Source of the DNA: Acidobacteriota bacterium
GTDB taxonomy: Bacteria > Acidobacteriota > Terriglobia > Terriglobales > Acidobacteriaceae
Reading direction: 5' to 3'
NCBI GenBank assembly: GCA_021818585.1
Contig: JAKATU010000010.1
Location: 1 to 32,436 of the forward strand
Length of the DNA stretch: 32,436 bases
Position 1 is the stretch's first letter; each line of letters starts with the position of its first letter. Below the pieces are notes generated by a model. It was not told the origin of the DNA and made no database searches. It saw only the letters and a list, made by a program, of their open reading frames with translations. Below are positions 19,792 to 26,081 of the stretch, one piece after another. The position numbers were made by a program, and so were the translations under genes.

Positions 19792-20412
19792 CGCAAAACA
19801 ACCATCGATAAGCGTTCGGCCAAGAATTTTATTCGAACCAATGAAAGAATCCGCGCGCGTGAAGTGCGCGTGATCGACGAAAATGGGGAGCAGGTAGGCA
19901 TTTTGCCGCCGTTTGAGGCGCTCAAGATGGCCCGTGAGCGCGGTCTGGACCTGGTCGAGATTTCTCCCAATGCCACCCCGCCTGTGTGCCGGATTCAGGA
20001 CTACGGAAAGTTTCTGTACGAGAAGGACAAGAGCGAGCGGGCGACGCGCAAGAAGCAGAAGACGATCACGATCAAGGAAGTGAAGTTCTCCGTTACGGTG
20101 GATGAACACGATTACCAGACGAAGAAGAATCACGCTGTCCGCTTTTTGAACGAGGGCGACAAGGTGAAGGCATCGCTGCGCTTCAAAGGCCGTCAGATGT
20201 CGCATCGTGACTTGGGTTATAACATCATCAACCGGCTGATCCAGGACCTGAAGGAAGAGGCGACGGTTGAGTTTATGCCGCGGATGGAAGGCACAACGCT
20301 GCACGCAATTCTGGCGCCGGTGAAGAAGGTGGAGCCGAAGAAGCCCGCGGCGCCGAAGCCTGCGTCCCTGGAAGAGGGCGCGAAGCAGGCTGTGGCACAG
20401 CCGGTGCAGTGA
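19789..20412 (+). CDS. infC: Translation initiation factor IF-3 with an ATT start codon
   Basis: IF-3 binds the 30S subunit, keeps it from joining 50S and checks start-codon and initiator-tRNA pairing. From ATT 19789 the product has 207 residues and starts IRKTTIDKRSAKNFIRTNERI, continuing into the canonical ARE-VRVIDENGEQVGI. Starting at the first conventional codon (GTG 19864) would remove the conserved N-terminal segment FIRTNERIRAREV. The N-domain, lysine-rich linker (EKDKSERATRKKQKT) and C-domain (FKGRQMSHRDLGYNIINRL, EFMPRMEGTTLHAILAP) are all present, with an Ala/Pro/Lys-rich tail. Known IF-3 biology uses a rare start codon for self-repression. Downstream lies a terminator, not rpmI-rplT, which are elsewhere in the window. 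Confidence 0.95.
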   Translation: MRKTTIDKRSAKNFIRTNERIRAREVRVIDENGEQVGILPPFEALKMARERGLDLVEISPNATPPVCRIQDYGKFLYEKDKSERATRKKQKTITIKEVKFSVTVDEHDYQTKKNHAVRFLNEGDKVKASLRFKGRQMSHRDLGYNIINRLIQDLKEEATVEFMPRMEGTTLHAILAPVKKVEPKKPAAPKPASLEEGAKQAVAQPVQ

Positions 20413-20435
20413 TCGCCGAATTGAAACAAGACAGG

Positions 20436-20464
20436 AGCCCGGAAGGAATTCCGGGCTTTGCTGT
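20436..20464 (+). terminator. Intrinsic terminator of infC
   Basis: AGCCCGGAA (20436-20444) pairs perfectly with TTCCGGGCT (20449-20457) around a GGAA loop, followed by TTTGCTGTTT. It lies 24 bases after the infC stop. Confidence 0.75.
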
Positions 20465-20549
20465 TTGCGCTGGAGAGTGGACGGGGCCAGTGACGGTTCG
20501 ATCTGGTTTGTTATGCTCTGCTCAAGGCTGAGGGGTAAGTGAGGAGGCC

Positions 20550-21629
20550 ATGGCCAGTCGCGGAGAAGTGAAACGGTCGCAATGGAAGGTCGGTGCGCTG
20601 ATCCTCGTCTTGCTTGCGGCTGTAGCTGCGCTGGTGATCCTTGTGACGGGCAACAGCGGGGTTATTTTTGCGAGCGGGCTTGAGGTTCGTGTTTATTTCA
20701 AGAATGCGAATGGTTTGAAGGTGGGTTCGCCGGTGAACCTGGATGGGGTGACGATCGGCAATGTGCGCACAATCCGGATTGTAGAGAAGCACAGGGAAAC
20801 GCCGGTGGAAGTAATCATGTCGATACGGCAGAAGTACCGGCGCGACCTGCTGACGGATTCGCGGGCGAATATCAGCACGATTGGCGTTCTGGGCACAACG
20901 GAAATTGATATCGACAATCTTCAGGCTAGCGGCAAGCCGATTGGGAATCATGGGGTTCTGCTTACGGGCGGCGCTCCGAATCTTGAGAATGCACTGAGCG
21001 CGTTCCAGGACACGACACAGAAGGTTGGCACGACGCTGAGCGAGGGCAATGTGCTGCTGAGCAACCTGAGCAGCAAACAGGGTTCGATGGGGAAGCTGAT
21101 CAATGACCCAGAACTGCGGGACCGTGCTGCCTCGGCGGTGAACGAGTTGACTTCGATTCCAGTGAAGGCGAGCGAGGGCCAGGGGACGGTTGGGAAGCTC
21201 ATGACGGACCCATCGCTGATGAACCACCTGAAGGATATGCAGGCGAAGTTTGCGGATATCTCGAAGGCGATGGAAAGCGGGCAGGGGACGGCGGGCAAGA
21301 TACTGAACGATCCGGCGCTGGGCAGGAATCTGACAGAGGCTTCGCGGCAGATTCATCAGATTTCTATCGAGGCGAGATCGGGACCGGGCGCGGTTGGGAT
21401 GATGGTGAAAGACCGCGCGTTCCAGCAGAAGCTGAAGGACACGGGCAGCCAGATGCGCTTGCTTGCGAAGGGTACTCGCTCCGGCCAGGGAACGGCGGGC
21501 GAGATGATGCAGAAGAATTCAGCGCTGGACCAGCACATGGACGCGCTGGTGAAGAACAGCCGGGAACTGGTGACCGGGATGCGGAAGTATCCGGTGAAGT
21601 ACTTCTCCATCCATCTGCGACTTTTCTGA
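20550..21629 (+). CDS. MCE/MlaD-family protein with C-terminal repeats
   Basis: 359 residues. A basic N-terminus and one membrane helix (~14-34) anchor it to the inner membrane, with the rest in the periplasm. The MCE domain covers ~42-125, with VYFKNANGLKVGSPVNLDGVTIG and the IGVLGTTEIDI strand. MCE proteins form hexameric rings carrying phospholipids or other lipids across the periplasm. The C-terminal half holds five degenerate ~33-residue repeats with the pattern GQGT-x-GKL-xx-DP-x-L (about 177, 210, 244, 278 and 311). The repeats weaken toward the C-terminus, ending QGTAGEMM. No mlaE or mlaF homolog is adjacent, so the partner ABC transporter is elsewhere or absent. It is separated from infC by a terminator and followed by a convergent kinase gene. 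Confidence 0.88.
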   Translation: MASRGEVKRSQWKVGALILVLLAAVAALVILVTGNSGVIFASGLEVRVYFKNANGLKVGSPVNLDGVTIGNVRTIRIVEKHRETPVEVIMSIRQKYRRDLLTDSRANISTIGVLGTTEIDIDNLQASGKPIGNHGVLLTGGAPNLENALSAFQDTTQKVGTTLSEGNVLLSNLSSKQGSMGKLINDPELRDRAASAVNELTSIPVKASEGQGTVGKLMTDPSLMNHLKDMQAKFADISKAMESGQGTAGKILNDPALGRNLTEASRQIHQISIEARSGPGAVGMMVKDRAFQQKLKDTGSQMRLLAKGTRSGQGTAGEMMQKNSALDQHMDALVKNSRELVTGMRKYPVKYFSIHLRLF

Positions 21630-21650
21630 ATCACAATCAGGCTTGCGATA

Positions 21651-22295
21651 TCAGGATTCCGCACCAAGGGGCAGGAAGAACTGCATGCCCTGAACGGGCT
21701 CGCCGAGTCGCTTGAGGAGCAATTGCAGGTCGTGGTTGTTGTTTACGAAGTCGATTTCGCTGGTGTCGACGACGAGGAGATCGCTGGCTGAATAGTGAAA
21801 GAAGAAATGCTCGTATGCCTGCGTGACCTGCTCGATGTAGGCGTCGCTGATGGCGCGCTCGCCGTGCATGCCTTTGCGGCGGAGGCGCTGCTTGAGGACC
21901 TCCGGGGTGGCCTGCAGGTAGATGACGAGGTCGGGGGTGGGCACGGTCTCGCGGAGGAGCTGGTAGTAGTGGCGATAGAGTTCGAGCTCGGCGTCACTGA
22001 GGTTGAGGTAGGCGAAGAGCTTGTCTTTCTCGAACAGATAGTCGGAAACGATGGGCTTGGAGAAGTCAGTGAGCTCGCTCAGCTGCGCGTGTCGCTCTTT
22101 GAGGAACCACATTTGCGTGGCGAAGGCCATGCCGGATTGCGCCTGATAGAAGCGGTCGAGAAAGGGATTGTTTTCCGGCTCGGTGATGCGGTGGGCATGC
22201 ATGCGGTCGGCGAGAATTGCGGCAAGGCTGGACTTGCCCACTCTGAGGGGACCTTCGACAGCGATGAACCGGGGCGACTCGAAGAGATTTGCCAT
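21651..22295 (-). CDS. Deoxynucleoside kinase (dAdo/dGuo kinase-like)
   Basis: 214 residues, cytoplasmic. The P-loop GPLRVGKSS lies at 15-23. EPENNPFLDRFY supplies the conserved acidic residue and DRF-type signature expected of the dNK family, with WFLKERHAQL next. The segment DLVIYLQATPEVLKQRLRRKG is the thymidylate-kinase-like lid approach, and AYEHFFFHY follows. These features match bacterial deoxyadenosine/deoxyguanosine kinases that phosphorylate salvaged deoxynucleosides. In many bacteria a folK gene is nearby; here folP is 2.2 kb away on the other strand. The start ATG 22295 has only a weak ribosome-binding site. The exact nucleoside preference cannot be read from the sequence. Confidence 0.9.
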   Translation of the reverse strand: MANLFESPRFIAVEGPLRVGKSSLAAILADRMHAHRITEPENNPFLDRFYQAQSGMAFATQMWFLKERHAQLSELTDFSKPIVSDYLFEKDKLFAYLNLSDAELELYRHYYQLLRETVPTPDLVIYLQATPEVLKQRLRRKGMHGERAISDAYIEQVTQAYEHFFFHYSASDLLVVDTSEIDFVNNNHDLQLLLKRLGEPVQGMQFFLPLGAES

Positions 22296-22403
22296 GCCGT
22301 ATCAAGATAACGCATCTGAAGCGCTGGGGCGAAAGAAAAACGAAAAGGGGAGCCGACTGGTAAATCGGGCTGTAGGTTGGGCGGGCACCGGAGCTGGCCG
22401 AGC

Positions 22404-22784
22404 TTACAAGGTGTGGAGGTAGGCGAGGAGATCCTTGATCTGCCGGTTGCTGAGGGTGTTGCCGAAGGGCGGCATCATGTTGCGGCCGTACTGGATGGTG
22501 CTGATGACGCGCTCATCGGTGGCGGGCAGGCCACTGGGCAGGTACTTGCGGCGGAAGAGGCCTTCAAGACCGGGACCGTGGAGGTCTTTGGTGGTGTCGG
22601 CATGATGGCAGCCGGCGCAGTACTGGACGAAGACCTGACGTCCCTGCAACTGCTGAGGGTTGAGCTGGCTGAGCGGCGTGGGCGGCGCCATGGAAGAGTG
22701 GCAGCCGGCGAGAGCGAGCGTTGCGGCAGCGGCGGCGGCGAGCACGAGGCGATGAGCGGGCGCGAGGCGGAGATTGGGCTTCAT
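22404..22784 (-). CDS. Lipoprotein class I cytochrome c
   Basis: 126 residues. The signal sequence ends with a lipobox, LAGC, with the lipidated Cys at 28, so it is probably anchored at the membrane facing the periplasm. One haem site CAGCH is at 56-60 and the likely axial methionine is Met104 in NMMPP. The C-terminal helix NRQIKDLLAYLHTL is standard for small c-type cytochromes. It would carry electrons in the periplasm, but no dehydrogenase or oxidase gene is adjacent. It lies 55 bases after dacB on the same strand with a tandem repeat between them. Confidence 0.92.
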   Translation of the reverse strand: MKPNLRLAPAHRLVLAAAAAATLALAGCHSSMAPPTPLSQLNPQQLQGRQVFVQYCAGCHHADTTKDLHGPGLEGLFRRKYLPSGLPATDERVISTIQYGRNMMPPFGNTLSNRQIKDLLAYLHTL

Positions 22785-22805
22785 GGCTGGGAAGAGTCCA
22801 TCTTA

Positions 22806-22861
22806 CTCTGATTACTTTGAGGCTATGGCCTCGCTCTGATTACTCCGTGGCTATGGCCTGG
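22806..22861. repeat. 28-bp tandem duplication at the dacB 3' end
   Basis: Two head-to-tail 28-bp copies (22806-22833 and 22834-22861) share CTCTGATTACT and GGCTATGGCCT. The second contains the last codons and the stop of minus-strand dacB. The first, downstream, repeats these codons, including a second in-frame-looking TAA. It appears to be a local duplication. Confidence 0.8.
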
Positions 22862-24486
22862 ACGATGTGGTCCATGGTGGCTACCGCGGCTTCACTGTCT
22901 GGATTGCGGGTGTTGCAGAGGATGGAAAAGACGTAGGTGCGTCCGGAATGGGCCTTGACGTAGCCGCTGAGGGAGTTGACCTCGTCGAGAGTTCCGGTTT
23001 TGGCGTGGACGCGGCCGCGCATGGAGGGACTGGTGAAGCGGTCGGAGAGCGTTCCGTCAACGCCTCCGGTGGGAAGCGCGTTGCGGTAGGTTCGTCCCCA
23101 GCTTTGGTGTGAGGCGTAGGCGAGCAGGGTGGTGATGGCGTGGGGCGTAACGACATCGTCGTGGGACATGCCGGAGCCATCGAAGAAGAGGAATCCTGAG
23201 GGATTGACGCCGGCCTCGAGAGCGAACTGGTGTACGACGCGTGCGCCTTGCGCGATGCTTCCGTCGCCGGCTTCGTAGCGTCCGAGGTCGCGGAGGTAGA
23301 GTTCGGCGTGGAGGTTCTGGCTGACCTTGAGGGTAACTTTGAGATCCTGCGCGAGGGTGGCCTTGGAAATGTAGGTGGCGAGGACGTGTTGGCCGTCCGT
23401 GGGTGGGCCGAGGAGGGTGTCAGGAATGGGATGGAGGGCGATGGGCTGATTGACTTCTTCGCGGAAGCCGTCTGTGTCCGTGGACAGGAGGTGATGGGCC
23501 TGTGCGGTGCCGGTGACCTGGATGCCGCGCTGGCGGAGGAGCATGGCAAAGGTGGCAGCGGCATACTTTGCGGGGTCGATGATGGCGAGTCCGGCGTGGA
23601 AGCCGTTCTGGTCGATGGCGCCGAAGAGGCGTACTTTGCGGGAACCTGGAGCACGGTCAAGGCCCACGCGGCCGATGCCGGAGCGGAGGCAGGTGGTTTC
23701 GTTGTCGAGGTGGTAGTACGTGGTGGGCGGGTTCCACTCGACTTGTTCTGTGCCTGTGGGTGTTACGAATTTTTGCGGGGTTGCGCCGGGTTCGTTGGGG
23801 AGTCCGGCGACGCCGGCAGGGACGACGTTGAGGTAGACGACGTTGTCATTGATGGTGAGGGCGGAGATGGGCGCGCCGTAGTCCCATACGGTGTCGTCGA
23901 GTGCCCATCCGGTGGGGTAGGGCTGATCGGTGAACCAGGAGTCGTCGCCGATGACGTTGCCGTCGATGCGGTGGATGCCGTCTTTGACGATCTGATCGGC
24001 CATGTTCTCGAAGGCGGAGATGGTGTCTGGCTGGCGAACGGTGTGGCCGTTGTAGGGGTAGACGCGGCTGGAGAGAGTGGGATCGCCGGAGCCGTGGATG
24101 ATGATGTTTCCGTGGAGTGTTCCGTTGCGCGAGATGACGCCGGTGGTGGTGACGGTGGTGCGCCAGCGAGCCTTGGGCTGGAATAGAGCGAGGACGGCGG
24201 CGGTGGTGAAGAGCTTGGCGTTGGAGGCGGGGTGGAAGTACTGGTGGCTGTTGAGGGAGTAGATTTGGCGGCCGGAGAGCGTGGCGATGGAGATGCCCCA
24301 GTGGGCGCGAACGGCGTAGGGTGCCTGCAGGAGATGGTGGATGGTGCGGGCGAGATGCGGGTATCCGGCGGCGTAGCGTGCGCCGTGCCAGGCGATGGCG
24401 GCGCGATGCGTGCGGGCAACAGCGGGGAATACGAGCAGGGCGGCGGCGAGGACGAACAGGACTGGGCGGAGACGGCGAGGGTGCAT
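22840..24486 (-). CDS. dacB: D-alanyl-D-alanine carboxypeptidase/endopeptidase, PBP4 type
   Basis: Periplasmic low-molecular-mass class C penicillin-binding protein that trims peptidoglycan peptides and opens cross-links. The open frame runs to 24843 but overlaps divergent folP. ATG 24486 begins a proper signal peptide (MHPRRLRPVLFVLAAALLVF) and gives 548 residues. Catalytic motifs are SNAK at 88-91 (nucleophile Ser88, Lys91), SQN at 389-391 and KTG at 496-498. The PBP4-type inserted domain occupies the long stretch between the first two motifs. The conserved DGSGMSHDDVVTP follows the SxN motif. The start codons of dacB and folP are only 35 bases apart, so their promoters overlap. The ribosome-binding site is weak. 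Confidence 0.93.
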   Translation of the reverse strand: MHPRRLRPVLFVLAAALLVFPAVARTHRAAIAWHGARYAAGYPHLARTIHHLLQAPYAVRAHWGISIATLSGRQIYSLNSHQYFHPASNAKLFTTAAVLALFQPKARWRTTVTTTGVISRNGTLHGNIIIHGSGDPTLSSRVYPYNGHTVRQPDTISAFENMADQIVKDGIHRIDGNVIGDDSWFTDQPYPTGWALDDTVWDYGAPISALTINDNVVYLNVVPAGVAGLPNEPGATPQKFVTPTGTEQVEWNPPTTYYHLDNETTCLRSGIGRVGLDRAPGSRKVRLFGAIDQNGFHAGLAIIDPAKYAAATFAMLLRQRGIQVTGTAQAHHLLSTDTDGFREEVNQPIALHPIPDTLLGPPTDGQHVLATYISKATLAQDLKVTLKVSQNLHAELYLRDLGRYEAGDGSIAQGARVVHQFALEAGVNPSGFLFFDGSGMSHDDVVTPHAITTLLAYASHQSWGRTYRNALPTGGVDGTLSDRFTSPSMRGRVHAKTGTLDEVNSLSGYVKAHSGRTYVFSILCNTRNPDSEAAVATMDHIVQAIATE

Positions 24487-24521
24487 AAGGCGTATGGGCG
24501 GAGTGTAGCATCGGGAACAGG

Positions 24522-25415
24522 ATGGGATTTGTGAAGAGACCGGTTTTTGACTGGCGGCTGCGAACGCGGGGGATGCGGCTGGGCGAGCGAACGCTTGTGA
24601 TGGGTGTGCTGAACGTGACACCGGACTCGTTTTCGGACGGGGGACTCTATCTTGATTCCGGGCGGGCGGTGGAGCGGGCTTTGCAGATGCTGGACGATGG
24701 CGCGGCGCTGCTGGATCTGGGCGGCGAGTCGACGCGGCCGGGCGCTTCCGTAGTGAGCTCGGCAGAGGAGCAGGACCGTGTGCTGCCGGTGATCGAGGGA
24801 ATTTTGAAGGCGCGGCCGGAGACAGTGATCTCGATAGATACATACAAGGCGGCTACGGCGCAGGCTTGTCTGGGCGCGGGCTGCGAGATTGTGAACGACG
24901 TGAGCGGGTTCTTGTGGGACGAGGGGATGGCCGCGGCGTGTGCGGCGGAGCCGTGCGGGGTGGTGATGATGCATACGCGGGGGCGTCCGGATGAGTGGCG
25001 TGGGTTGCCAGCTTTGGAGCCTGATGCGGTGCTGCCGCTGGTGCGGGATGGTTTGCGGGATCGTCTGGCTGCGGCTGTGGCGGGGGGCGTGGCGGCAGAG
25101 CGGGTGGTGCTGGATCCGGGGTATGGGTTCGGGAAGGTGATGATGGAGAATTATCCGCTGCTGGCGCGGCAGGATGAGCTGCTGGAGCTGGGACGACCGC
25201 TGCTGGTGGGGCTATCTCGGAAGTCGTTTTTGCGACGGGTTCTGGAGCGGGAGCTTGAGGGGCTGGTGCGGGAGCGGGATGAGGATTTGACGACGGCTAC
25301 GGTGGCGGCCTGCACCGCTGGGGTGCTGAGTGGGGCGCACATTGTGCGGGTGCATGATGTGAAACCGGTAGTTGCGGCTGTGGCTTTTGCGGATGCTGTG
25401 TTGGGAGCGGGGTGA
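24522..25415 (+). CDS. folP: Dihydropteroate synthase
   Basis: Cytoplasmic folate-pathway enzyme condensing p-aminobenzoate with 6-hydroxymethyl-dihydropterin pyrophosphate. It has 297 residues. Signature 1, VLNVTPDSFSDGG, is at 29-41; DLGGESTRPGA follows at 65-75. Pterin-site and core segments EIVNDVSGF, VVMMHTRGRP, LDPGYGFGK and GLSRKSFL are intact, and RVHDVKP lies near the end. The conserved leader WRLRTRGMRLGERTL before the signature supports the ATG at 24522, although its Shine-Dalgarno sequence is poor. It is divergent from dacB. No other folate gene follows it. Confidence 0.97.
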   Translation: MGFVKRPVFDWRLRTRGMRLGERTLVMGVLNVTPDSFSDGGLYLDSGRAVERALQMLDDGAALLDLGGESTRPGASVVSSAEEQDRVLPVIEGILKARPETVISIDTYKAATAQACLGAGCEIVNDVSGFLWDEGMAAACAAEPCGVVMMHTRGRPDEWRGLPALEPDAVLPLVRDGLRDRLAAAVAGGVAAERVVLDPGYGFGKVMMENYPLLARQDELLELGRPLLVGLSRKSFLRRVLERELEGLVRERDEDLTTATVAACTAGVLSGAHIVRVHDVKPVVAAVAFADAVLGAG

Positions 25416-26081
25416 TTCCCTTCCCACTCAAGCCAGAAAACGGCTTGAATGGGGAACCCGGCTGCGCGACCAACCGCGCTTCATGCCCAGTTCGGCCAGT
25501 CGGCTTAACTAAGTCGAACGATGATTTTCCTTACTGACCGCAACGCCGTTAGGGCACAGCATGCATCACTTCACAATAGAACTCAAGACTGCCATCAGGG
25601 TTTATCAATAACTACAACCAAGATCCCAAAACGCTCGTCTGGCGCAAATCCGCCGACTAGATCTTTGACTCCAATGCCCTATTTTTGTAGGCGAAGTATA
25701 GAGACAGAACACTGTGGGCGGCGCGGCACAAATCCCGAATTTGAAAAGCAAGTTCTTCCGAAGACGAGCGGGACATACTCCATGGGGTACAAAAGTTCTT
25801 ATCTGAAATTATTTCCGTTGACACATTTTCAAGCCTGGAGATATGCTCGGGGTCGATTCTTTGCTGGATGGCTCCTTAAGGCAGAAGTTCGTGCCCCTGA
25901 CAGTCTGGCGCATGTGCTTTACCCGCCAGAACACGGTAGTTTGTGAGGTTTCATCCGTTCACGGAATTCTGATTGCTGCTTTGTTGTACCGGTCGAACAA
26001 TGCGCCCCCCAAGGCTTGAGTCCCAGCCTGCTTATCAATCAGGCCGTGCTTTTAGCGCGCCAACAACGAAGAGGAAGTCAG
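25416..26081. other. Gene-poor stretch with a REP-like hairpin
   Basis: The 666 bases between folP and the beta-helix gene have lower GC. At 25420-25456 a hairpin is formed by CAAGCC (25429-25434) and GGCTTG (25442-25447), flanked by matching TTCCC and GGGGAA. It has no T-run and looks like a repeat palindrome rather than a terminator. A 141-codon frame (25521-25946, +) has neither a ribosome-binding site nor a recognisable family and I do not accept it as a gene. Upstream regulatory sites for the next gene are probably here but I could not identify them. Confidence 0.45.

Noticed and set aside
22840..24843. 667-codon version of dacB starting at 24843
   Set aside because: It would overlap folP by more than 300 bases and place about 119 low-complexity residues before a clear signal peptide that begins at 24486.
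25521..25946. 141-codon open frame after folP
   Set aside because: No ribosome-binding site, no signal or domain, and a composition like random intergenic sequence.
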